DNA of 29,156 nucleotides, taken from Folioceros fuciformis (taxonomy: Eukaryota; Anthocerotophyta; Anthocerotopsida; Anthocerotales). Positions 10,115-19,656 of the stretch are shown here, piece by piece. Every line of letters begins with the position of its first letter. Positions within the stretch are counted from its first letter, which is position 1. Both the position numbers and the translations under genes were made by a program. Where the stretch lies: positions 1 through 29,156 of the forward strand of contig JBNGIO010006249.1 of NCBI GenBank assembly GCA_049999805.1, in the 5' to 3' direction. The notes under the pieces are model-generated. The model was not told the DNA's origin, did no database searches, and was given only the letters and a program-made list of their open reading frames with translations.

Positions 10115-13100
10115 TTACAGGATGCTGCTATTCTCCTGTTGGTGCTCTGGGTGGATCAGATTCTCCCGGCACGCTGAGCTGATCTTTCGAAGCATGTCAA
10201 AGACCTCCTGGTCCTGCGAATGCTTGCAATTTCCAACCATGAAAAAGCGGGCCTGCTGGCCATGCTCGATCCAGCTGAGGCCAGGCTCTTTGCAGGCACC
10301 TTCCTCCTTCATCCTTCTCTCCACCCTCTTTGCGCAATCCAGAAGGCCGGCATCGGCATAGATGTGTAGCATCAATTTGTATGCTGCAGCGTGCTTTGGC
10401 TGTAGTTGAATGGCAGAAGCAAAGGCCCGCTCTCCTAACGCAGTGTTGCCGTGCTTCCGACAGGCACCCAGCACGCACAACCACGTAGCCAGATTGGGCT
10501 GCATTGGCATCGACCACAACAAAGCTTCCAGCTGGGTGAAGTATCCTGCACGTCCGAAGAGGTCCAGCATGCTTACGTAATGCTCAAGCTCTGGACGGAT
10601 GCCATGGTCTCGATTCATTGCTTTGAAGTACTCCACTCCCTTGTCCACCAGGCCGGCGTGGCTACACGCAGCGAGGATTGATAGAAATGTAACTCCATCC
10701 GGATCGAATCCCTCGAGCTGCATTCTGTCGAAGCATTGCAAGGCTTCATGGACGAGTCCGTGCTGAGCATATGCAGCTATCATGGCATTCCAGGTCACCA
10801 CGTCTCTTGTGCCTAGGCTCATGAACGCGCCGTGTGCAGCATCTAAGCTTCCGCATTTAGCATACATGTCCACCAGGCAGCTCCCCACACCGGTGTCAGA
10901 TTCCAATCCCCTCTCCTGAATCTGGAGATGCAGTTGCTGTCCTTCATCTAGTGATGCAATGCTTGCACATGCCTTCAAGAGGCTCAGAAATGTGACATTG
11001 TCAGCACAAGCCATTCCTTCCTGCTTCATACCTGAATATAGGACAAGGGCCTTCTGCCCGAGCCTGTGCTTAGCGTACGCTGCCAGTATGGTGTTCCATG
11101 TCACGGTGTCTTTTGTTACCATATTGTCGAACACCTTGCTGGCCTCATCCAAGATCCCGCATTTTGCATACATATCCACTATGCAGTTGCCCACAGCTAC
11201 ATCAGATTCCAGACCCAGCTCCACGGCGTGGCTGTGCAGAATCTTGCCTTCACGTAGAGCTCCAATGCTGGCACAAGCTTTGAGGAGGCACACGAGAGTA
11301 ATGCGGTCGGCTGGAATGATGCCCTCTTCAGACATGCTCGTGTAAAGAGCAAGGGCTTCTCGCCCGTGACCCTGCTGGGCATATCCTGCAAGCATGACAT
11401 TCCAGGTTGCGCCGTCCTTTGCAGGCATCCTGTCGAACACTCGTCTTGCCTCACGTAAGCTCCCACATTTGGCATACATGTCAATCACGGAGTTGCAAAC
11501 CGTCACATCGGGTTCCAGTCCTGCTTCCTGTGCCGAAGTGTGGAGTTGCCTTCCCTGATCTAAGGCTCCAATTGTGGCACAAGCTTTGAGGAGGCAGACG
11601 AATGTTACGTCACCCGCTGGCGTTACGCCCTCCAGCTGCATCCTTGCGTAAAGAGCAAGGGCTTCCTTGCCCAGCCCATGCTGAGCATAGCCTGCCAGCA
11701 TGGCATTCCAAGTTCTTTCATCTCTCGTGGCCAACTTATCGAAGAGCCTGCGAGCGTCGTCCAGACTCCCACATTTCGCATACAGATCCACCAAGCAGTT
11801 GCCAATAACCACATCTGATTCCAGCCCTCTCTCTTTTACCTGTGCATGGAGCTGCTTTCCCTGGTCTAGGGCTCCAATGCTAGCACATGCTTTCAGGAGG
11901 CTCACAAAAGTCACAGGAGTAATGGCTACCTGCTGTTCCATGGTTGCGTACAAAGCAAGGGCCTCTTCTCCAAGTCCATGCTGAGCATATCCGGACAGCA
12001 TGGCATTCCATGTAACCACGTTCCTGCTGGACATGCTTTCAAACACACTGCGCGCATCAGCCAAACTCCCGCATTTTGCATACATGTCCACCAAGCAGTT
12101 GCTCACAATGACATCAGTTTCTAGGCCCCTTTCCTGGATGTGAGAATGAATCCGCTTGCCCTCATGCGATGCTCCAATGCTTGCACATGCTTTTAAGAGG
12201 CAGACAAATGTAACATGATTAGGTGAAGGTATCCCCTTTTGTTGCATGTTGGCATACAGAGACAGGGATTCTAGCGCAAACCCAAGGTGAGCATATCCGG
12301 CAATCATGGTATTCCATGTGACGACATCTTTCACAGCCAGCGTGTCAAACACCTGGCGGGCATCATCTAGTCTTCCACATTTTGCATACATGTCCACCAG
12401 ACAATTTCCAATGACCACGTCGTTTTCATGTCCTGTTTGCTGCGTATGCATATGGAGGTGCCTCCCATGATCTAATGCTCCCACAGACGCACAAGCCCGC
12501 AGGAGGATCACAAATGTGACCTCACCAGGGATGATGCCCGTCTGCAGCATACCGGAGTAAAGAGCCAGGGCTTCCTCATGGAGCTCTTCACGTGCATATC
12601 CTGAGAGCATGGCATTCCACGTAACTACATCTCTTTCGACCAGGTTGCTGAACAGCCTGCGGGCCTCCTCCAAGCTCCCGCACTTGACATACATGTCCAC
12701 CAGGCAGTTACCCACAAACAGGTCCGGCCCTACCACACTCTGCAAAACATCAGCATGAACTTGCCTGCCTGATTTCAGGTGTGCTGCAGCAGAGCACGCC
12801 TTCAGGACTGCAACGAATGTATGGTTGTCCGGCACCACTTCTGACTTTTGCAGCTGCCAGTACAGGTTAATGGCCTGAATAGGGTGTCCATGTTCAGCAT
12901 GGGCCGAAATGATGGAGGACCAAGAATAGGCATCTGGAGCAACCAGTCTGCTGAACACCTGTGAAGCTAATTGCAACCTCCCATGAGAGCTGTACATGCG
13001 GATGATGTGGTTACCGAAGTAAGTATGGGACTCATACCCACTTTTGACAAGAAGAGCGTGAATGCCCCTGCCCACAGCCAGACTCTTCTTTGCCACTCGC

Positions 13101-13270
13101 GTCGTGAGAATCTGGCAAAATAAAGCTGTGCACACGAACAACCCTCGCTGCACCAGCAAATCCAAAGTTTGGACTGTCTCGGTAAGCTGTCCGCTGTCAC
13201 ATGATTTGCTCCAGGTTCCAACCTCCGAGTCTGCTTCCAGACCTGCCCCCCTGGAAAATGCAGGAAACAT
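10115..13270 (-). CDS. PLS-class pentatricopeptide repeat protein with E domain
   Basis: This intronless gene encodes 1051 residues from the first true ATG (13270); the frame extends only three more codons upstream, to a TTG. PPR proteins bind organelle RNA in a sequence-specific way, and PLS members usually specify C-to-U (or U-to-C) editing sites or RNA processing in chloroplasts or mitochondria. After an N-terminal region of about 90 residues come roughly eight P-L-S triplets. Seven contain the block Y(A/V)KCGxLxxAxxxF, and the first has YSSHGRLQLASQVF. Phrases such as VTFVCLLKACASIGALDQG, DVVTWNAMLSGYAQHG and GNCLVDMYAKCG recur almost unchanged. The C-terminus has E-type motifs (LCVLGACRKHGN, then PGLSWIEHGQQARFFMVGN) and stops at HPEHQQENSSIL with no DYW deaminase domain. 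It would therefore need a partner deaminase if it is an editing factor. The target RNA cannot be read from sequence alone here. Confidence 0.95.
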   Translation of the reverse strand: MFPAFSRGAGLEADSEVGTWSKSCDSGQLTETVQTLDLLVQRGLFVCTALFCQILTTRVAKKSLAVGRGIHALLVKSGYESHTYFGNHIIRMYSSHGRLQLASQVFSRLVAPDAYSWSSIISAHAEHGHPIQAINLYWQLQKSEVVPDNHTFVAVLKACSAAAHLKSGRQVHADVLQSVVGPDLFVGNCLVDMYVKCGSLEEARRLFSNLVERDVVTWNAMLSGYAREELHEEALALYSGMLQTGIIPGEVTFVILLRACASVGALDHGRHLHMHTQQTGHENDVVIGNCLVDMYAKCGRLDDARQVFDTLAVKDVVTWNTMIAGYAHLGFALESLSLYANMQQKGIPSPNHVTFVCLLKACASIGASHEGKRIHSHIQERGLETDVIVSNCLVDMYAKCGSLADARSVFESMSSRNVVTWNAMLSGYAQHGLGEEALALYATMEQQVAITPVTFVSLLKACASIGALDQGKQLHAQVKERGLESDVVIGNCLVDLYAKCGSLDDARRLFDKLATRDERTWNAMLAGYAQHGLGKEALALYARMQLEGVTPAGDVTFVCLLKACATIGALDQGRQLHTSAQEAGLEPDVTVCNSVIDMYAKCGSLREARRVFDRMPAKDGATWNVMLAGYAQQGHGREALALYTSMSEEGIIPADRITLVCLLKACASIGALREGKILHSHAVELGLESDVAVGNCIVDMYAKCGILDEASKVFDNMVTKDTVTWNTILAAYAKHRLGQKALVLYSGMKQEGMACADNVTFLSLLKACASIASLDEGQQLHLQIQERGLESDTGVGSCLVDMYAKCGSLDAAHGAFMSLGTRDVVTWNAMIAAYAQHGLVHEALQCFDRMQLEGFDPDGVTFLSILAACSHAGLVDKGVEYFKAMNRDHGIRPELEHYVSMLDLFGRAGYFTQLEALLWSMPMQPNLATWLCVLGACRKHGNTALGERAFASAIQLQPKHAAAYKLMLHIYADAGLLDCAKRVERRMKEEGACKEPGLSWIEHGQQARFFMVGNCKHSQDQEVFDMLRKISSACRENLIHPEHQQENSSIL
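10854..12710. repeat. Internal 306-bp modular repeats of the PPR gene
   Basis: The antisense of the YAKCG block, a word close to CATTTTGCATACATGTCCAC, recurs at 10854, 11160, 11466, 11772, 12072, 12378 and 12681. Spacings are 306, 306, 306, 300, 306 and 303 bp, that is 100-102 codons, or one PLS triplet. Similarity at nucleotide level suggests recent tandem amplification or conversion among modules rather than ancient divergent PPRs. Confidence 0.9.
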
Positions 13271-15022
13271 GCTCCGCAACGGGTCCAGTCTGCCTCACAG
13301 TCTTCAAAACTGGAAAGAAACCTCTGAGCAGAATCCCAAGTTCTCGACATGACGGGTACCGCCGTAGTAACATAAGAAGGGCATGCCGCTGTAAGAGAGC
13401 AGGCAGAAACAAGGCCAATACATGCAGCTAATATCGCATGTGCAACCCTGAGACGCATCACAAGTGCAGAATTATGTTCACTTGTTGATTCAAAAACTCG
13501 ACCATCCAGAACTGTTGCGACGCTACACGCCAATTCAATGGCAAACATGGCAAACCCTCGAAGTCCGCAAGTGCCACAAGAGCTCGCACTTGTCCAAGTC
13601 ACACAACACTGGCGTCAGAGGCTGAGGCATGTGGTGCGCAAGCAACAATTCTGTCGAGATACTCTACACAGTGAACGTTCCCAGACCGTGATAGTCCGCA
13701 GAACGCTGTTCGCTCACAAATCTATCCCAGTCCTACGCCAGGTCAGTTTCCTAATCTGAGTCCTGTGTGTAAAGTACATCAGCCTGCATTAGCAAGCTCA
13801 GACTCCCAAACTCAGATTCTGTAACATATGCGTGACACTGCATTGACAAGTTGCTCTGCGAAATAGCCTTTCCCAGAGTTGCCATGAATGTGGTCGTCGA
13901 CGGGAGACTACTTCAACAAGATGTCTAGATTCGTCTAGATGAAGCAATGGACCCAGGGTTGACGAGAGGGGGGTCTATGTACAAATGTACGAGTGCATAC
14001 AAAAGCTACGTTGCCAGAGCTGTCAGGAGTCTCAAAGTCACTGTGGGATCACACGGTATCGATGATTCGTCATTGGTCCAGCCATTTTGGCAGAAAAGCA
14101 AGAGGGATCGAAACCGCGGCTGTTAGCAGGCGTTTTTATTAGAGCTCGTTGATGGAGGCCCTGGGTTCCTCGGGTTGAGCGGAGGGCGGCTGGTGGAGTC
14201 TGCCTGTGCCGTATACAGATTTCTGTCTGCCGCCTCATGTCACGTGTCTGACAGCTCTTGCCTTTTCCTCCACTCAGGATTCCACCGCTCTGTTGCTGTC
14301 TGCTGGGCTCTGCTCTTGAGCCTGCACCGATCTTGACGCACAGCCAGGAAGGTGTGCCGGGGTCTCATCAGCACGCCTGCCGCCACAGGCTCTGTACCAT
14401 CACTTTCGGATCGCAAGTCTAGCGCACCCGCCCACCGGGCTGACTGAATTTGCAGCCAGGTGCCTAAGGTTTATGCGAGGTTCTTGCCCACGGCCCGACG
14501 AAGATCTGTCTGGCATTTGCTGAATCGGGTTGAGTGTGCATCCGCCGCCCGATTTGTGCGCGCATTCCAGCTGCCTCAGTTGGGTCTTCCTCAGCGAGCT
14601 GTGAGTGCGCCGCGGGGTGCAGATTGGTCCTGCATGGTTTCCTCTGCGGAGCAATCTCAGCAGTGGGCTGCTGCGTGTGCAAATGCTGGTCAAAGGTAGT
14701 TCTTTGCAGTGCACGGCGGACAAGCTCAAGATTGTGCCTATTTCCCTCATTGATTTCGGGGGAGACTTGGAAGCAGAGGGAATAGCAGGCACGTGTTGGA
14801 AATGTTGGGTCCCAGCGTTGTGTCGTTTCGGCGCCAGCAATCTGGATTCCGATCAATGTGATAGGCATTAGAGAGCAGGAAGCTTGTGGGCTTCACTCGA
14901 TCTCTGCGAGAGCTGAAGGGGTCTGGCGTTCGCTCCTTAGGGATTCTGTGCCCAAGAATTTCGGGAAGGCTCAGCAGCTGTGGGATGCATAGCTGCCGCA
15001 CTTCATCAGGTGCTCGTAATGT
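13271..15022. other. Divergent intergenic region between PPR and MUCI70-like genes
   Basis: This region holds the 5' flanks of two divergently transcribed genes. Several open frames of 60-150 codons exist on both strands, but none has a domain I recognise and they overlap one another, as expected in GC-balanced DNA with few stops. Part of 14200-15022 is probably 5' UTR, perhaps with an intron, of the plus-strand gene. Confidence 0.5.
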
Positions 15023-18000
15023 ATGGCCTTGCACAGACAAGGCAGTGCCAGTCAGCAGCCCAGATCTGTTCCAGAGATGAATGGAGATCACTGGCCGTCC
15101 GGTTCTCAGCGGACGGTCCACATGTTGAGACATGAAGGAAAGGTGGAGCATAAGGCCGCGGTTGGATCTAGACTAGGGAGGCAAGCAGATGCTGGGTATG
15201 ATTATGACGGTGCCAAAACTTCACAGAGAAAGGACACTGCCAAGGGGAAGAGGGCTCTGCGGACTGTAAAGACACGGAAATGCTCGCTGGGTCTCTTCAC
15301 AGTGTTGCTGCTCTTTTTGTTGGGCGTTACCATTTTATTTGGAGACTATTTCTTCGTATTTGGCCGTCCCTCAGGAGGTGAGGAGGCAGTCTCATTGCGC
15401 CTTGTCATTTGCGGGGCAGGTCTTTGTAGGGTGCGCGGGGTAGCCATGCTGTCATGGATTTATGTCTGTCTTGTAGGTGTTGATCTGCTCAAGTGGGTGC
15501 CGTGCCTAATGTGTGTGTAGGTGGCAACAATTCTGGATTCTCAAGTCTTTCGGACCAGGAGGTGAAACCTGAAGCATGTTCTGCGAACTAGTTGTCTGCA
15601 TCTGTAGTTTACAAGCACACGTGTATTCGGTCACCTTAGTGTACCTGTTGACGCTGGGGTTTCTACTCTCCACTCATCCGCATCCGATGTCCATGTGATA
15701 GGTTCAAGCTGATCATCCACATGAAGAAGATGTTGCGCATGACAGCAGGACCACAGTCGAACAAAGGACTCAAGAAGTTTCAGGAGGCCGTTCAGCTGAA
15801 AGTACTTTTGTGTGCCATTAATGCTTGGTGCTGGTCAGTTCAGTTGGAACTATGGGATTCTGATTCTCTGTTCTCTAATGCGGCAGGTGTGCACTTGCTA
15901 CGGGGGCATTCTGAGAAGCGTCTGAGTTTTGGGCAGAATGTCAAGGGACAAGAAGATCTAGGTCAAGATTCTCGGGCTTGGGACTCTGATGACAGGGATA
16001 GGTCTTCTCTCACCTCTATTATTGAGCGGAATGACAAGCTTCGAACAGTTGATAAGGACCAGGTGAAGCGTGATCGTCAGACGAGTGGTGACAAGCACAG
16101 CAGTGGTGGGAATGAACAGGAGCAAGAGGAGGTCGAGGTGGAGTCTTTGCAACAGTCACAGGATTCTGTTGGCAGCCTAAACTCAGGACTGTATAATGAG
16201 AAAGGTAGGAAAGAGCTCCGGATGTATGAAAAGCAGTTTGAGGCTGCATTGAAAAAGGAGTTGAGTCTGCGTTCAGGTGCCAATGCTAGAACGGAATGGA
16301 ATGGGGACACGTCGGGGGTGGACAAAGAACTTCCTGAACCTAGAGAAGTGACAGAAGGTGTCGACCCGAAAAGTTTGAAACAGACTGGACACACTGCAAA
16401 TGATCGGAATACATCTGGGTCCAAATCCTCTGCCAGTGAGGAAGATGAATATGATGATTATGGTGGGGAGGCCGGAACCGTTACTAGGAAGGATATCGAT
16501 GATGACTCGGAAGAGGAAGAGAAAAGTGAAATTGATGCAGAGAAAGGTGAAGAGATCAGCGGAGGCGATACACTGTTCGCAGGTTATCTCAACAAAAGCG
16601 TGAACTTGGAGTCTGTGAACGTGAAGGTACCATCCAGTGCCGAACTGCAAGGATGCTTTTATGTTGGAGATGCCTGTTGCGATGGGTTTGTGCCATCTCA
16701 ATCTACCAAGCACATGCTGTAGCTAGAGGTGAGCTGATACAGTTTTATGTGTTTCCAGGCGGAGCGCTTAGGACACAGTAAGATCATTACTGACAAGCCA
16801 CTGAAGCCAAAGAAGCGGCGAGTCGGTATTTATCTGACCAGCATCATCTCTGGATATACGTGTGGAAACCTGTCTAGAGGCTGACCAACACCATCAGCGC
16901 AAGTAATGTCCAGTGTTTTTTTTGCAGTGCCTTGCGAGATTCCGTTTGCCAATATAACTTTGGATATCAACGAGCCTGAGGATACTTCAAAGTTTGCAAA
17001 TTTCAGCCTCCAGTATATCCAAAGAGAGGAACGTCCGGTAGATGAGCCAGATTGGGAGCCAAGATTTGCCGGGCATCAGAGTATGGGTGAGAGGGAGAAG
17101 TCCTTCTTCGCATCTAGTCAAACCCTCCATTGTGGGTTCGTCCAAGGGCCGAAAGGATATCCAACCACTGGATACGAAATAAGTGAAGCCGACAAGGAAT
17201 ATCTGAATTCATGTCGGTATGCAGTCTCATCAGGCATCTTCAACAATTCAGACCACATTAGATCACCCACCATGAAGAAAGTAAGTATGGAATTTTCACT
17301 CATTGGCTGCATTTTCTTCTTTTGCTGCATTTCTGAAGCATGTCCACCTCTGCGTGGCAGGTATCCCCGTACTCAAAGAACAACGTATGCTTTGTTATGT
17401 TCGTGGATCAAAGTACTCTAGATGTCATGATAGAGGAGAAGCAAGGTCCGAACTTGAAAGGCAGAGTTGGCTTATGGAGGGTTGTGTTGGTGAAAAATAT
17501 GCCATTTAACGATGGGCGGAGGACGGGCAAGGTGCCAAAGCTTCTAACTCACAGACTATTTCCATCTGCAAGGTTTGGAGTCTCACTCATGTACTTGCTT
17601 TACACAGAGGGAGATTTTACACTGCTCAGCTGCATGCTTGATGCTTACCAGATACGATGTGCCCGTGCCTAAATTTCTTTTCTGTCCAACGGCAGATATT
17701 CTATTTGGCTGGATAGCAAGTTGCGGCTCCAAACGGACCCAATTCTCATCTTTGAGTATTTTCTGTGGCGGAAAGGAGCTGAGTATGCAATATCGAATCA
17801 CTACGATCGGCACGACGTCGGTGAAGAAGTCTTGCAAAACAAGAAGCTCAACAAGTTCAACCACACCATCATAGATGAACAGTATCGGTTCTACCAACAA
17901 GATGGACTCACCAAATTCAATGCGTCGGATCCGAAGAGGCTCTTACCAAGTTGTAAGCACTTTCTCAGATGTGTTGCCAGTGAAGGCGGCCCTTGTTCAA

Positions 18001-18423
18001 CTGCAGCTCACCATAATGATGTGTTGTGCCAGATGTTCCAGAAGGATCCTTCATTGTAAGGGCACACACTCCCATGTCCAACCTTTTTTCCTGCCTTTGG
18101 TTCAATGAAGTGGACCGGTTCACGCCCAGAGACCAGCTGAGTTTTGCGTACACCTATTTGAAGCTCGTGAGGATGAACCCACAAGTCCCATTCGCTTTCC
18201 ACATGTTTAAGGTAAGAAACCTCGCCATGCCCAGCTAATTTACCTCAGGTTGCATTGTTCAATCGGTGCCTGTCAAGGGCCTTCCACTGATCCATCCTAC
18301 CGCTCCTTCCTTCTATCACAGGATTGCGAAAGAAAGTCCCTGGCCAAACTCTTCCGCCACAGACACGAGGACAAACCAACAGAGGTGACTGCAGCTACAG
18401 AAACCTCCTCCCAATTGCGGTAA
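15023..18423 (+). CDS. MUCI70: MUCI70/TOD1-like DUF616 glycosyltransferase (10 exons)
   Basis: Hand-built exons are 15023-15377, 15521-15561, 15702-15801, 15887-16626, 16759-16825, 16928-17280, 17361-17572, 17696-17952, 18033-18211 and 18322-18423, giving 801 residues in one frame; ATG 15077 is an alternative start (783). The protein is a type II Golgi membrane protein in form: a basic N-terminus, one membrane segment at about 88-113 (LGLFTVLLLFLLGVTILFG), a long acidic stalk, a basic KPKKRR stretch, then the DUF616 domain from about 435. Conserved features of that domain are PCEIPF, the SSGIFNNSDHIRSP block, NNVCFVMFVDQ, GLWRVVLV, HRLFPSARYSIWLDSKLRL, EYAISNHYDRHDV and VPEGSFIVRAHTPMSNLFSC. 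The family includes Arabidopsis MUCI70, a probable hexosyltransferase of pectic mucilage synthesis, and TOD1. Orthology to one of these is inferred; family membership is clear. The stalk exon (15887-16626) makes it longer than the Arabidopsis protein. Confidence 0.9.
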
Positions 18424-19656
18424 TCTATTAAGCCTGAGAAGCTTCAGATCCCATGGGTCTCGGCACAACAAATCATTTTTGGGTTTTGTGGAAAAAACGC
18501 ACCCACCCATGCAGCATAATGTCTTGATGCTGGCTGCTGGACCACCCATGTTCGGCAGTCGGCAGTATCTACTGTAACTGACTGTGGTTAGGTTGGTGTG
18601 GTGGGGGAAGGAGACGCAGTGCAGGACTGATCAGGAGTGTGGTGTGTGGACGAGTTCTAGCTAGTACCTCCATGTTCCTCATAATGCGTGCCCATGGGGG
18701 GCTCAGGATGTGGCAGGGTCCGTCAGATCTGGTAGGAATGCATTTCCACTTCGTGCGTCTCTGTCAGACAAGGAATCACGTGATCCCTCCTCATTAATCA
18801 GGAGCATGTGGTGCTTAGGGTTCAAATTCTTCATGGCCTCGCAACCGTAGATGTACGAATGAAGCTCTTGTTTTCTCTAAATCTCGGCACGCCACGTCCA
18901 GCCAAGGAATGTCCTCATGAAAAGCGACCGGGATAGACCTGGAGTGTGCTGGACGCATCATGTCTGTGCCAGTTCGACCGCCTAGCATGCTATCTCCCGT
19001 CTCGGTGGCCTGCCTTGGCCTCGACGAAAGCTTGGAGAAGCTCGCTCTTGTTTCTTCAATCAGACGACTTGACACAAAGTGTCCTGCGCCGTAGTTTCGT
19101 GTCCCGTTTGGCAAACCACAGCGCGTTACTGGGTTGTGTGCTACAGGAAGCCGGGCCCCTTCGAACACTTCAACGCGGATCGGAGTTTGGGTCCCGCGGT
19201 TGGCTCGAGTCTGGCCAAGCCCACTCCAGAGCACCCCCGCTCTCCCGATCCATGCACTTTCCGGTTCTGGGTCTTGCCCGATTTGGCATGCTGTGGGCAG
19301 AGGAACTCGCGCATGTTGAAGCGGATTTTCCCGAAAGCAGGGTGCAGGCTCGCAGTGGAGCGTGACGTTTTCCCACACGGATTTCCTTGATGCAGTAGGT
19401 TGCATCTTGCTGTGTGCCGTGCTGGGAATTTCGTTTGGAGGATACTGGGTGTTGAGGATCTTGCTGCCGACCAGCTTTGCTCTATTTGTGTTGCGTGTTG
19501 CCAGTAAAGTCGCCCACAGCCCAGGAAAGTAAGTGGGGGGGGGGGTACCTCGGCGCTCTCCGCTTTCATTTAGAGATCCTCCTGCTGTGTTCGATCTCTG
19601 GGTGGGTTCGAATCCCGCTAACTGTTGGTGTTGGGCATGTAGAGCCTTCAATTACG
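18424..19656. other. Intergenic: 3' of MUCI70-like gene, 5' of XBAT-like gene
   Basis: No gene is recognised. A 278-codon frame is open on the minus strand (18815-19651), but it starts with TTG, matches no family I know, and is overlapped by long plus-strand frames. An 11-G homopolymer lies at 19535-19545. A tRNA T-arm-like sequence at 19602-19618 lacks the rest of a tRNA. Confidence 0.5.

Noticed and set aside
12967-13602. 211-codon minus-strand frame at the 5' end of the PPR gene
   Set aside because: It overlaps the PPR coding frame out of register; its right part has no similarity to PPR motifs or other families.
14400-14868. Overlapping ORFs of 79-146 codons on both strands
   Set aside because: They shadow each other, lack family motifs, and fall in the likely 5' UTR region of the MUCI70-like gene.
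19602-19618. tRNA T-arm-like sequence GTGGGTTCGAATCCCGC
   Set aside because: The stem-loop is good, but no matching acceptor 5' strand, D arm or anticodon arm is found at the right distance upstream for a normal or long-variable-arm tRNA.
18815-19651. 278-codon open frame on the minus strand
   Set aside because: It begins with TTG, has no recognisable domain, overlaps long plus-strand frames, and lies where promoter DNA of the XBAT-like gene is expected.
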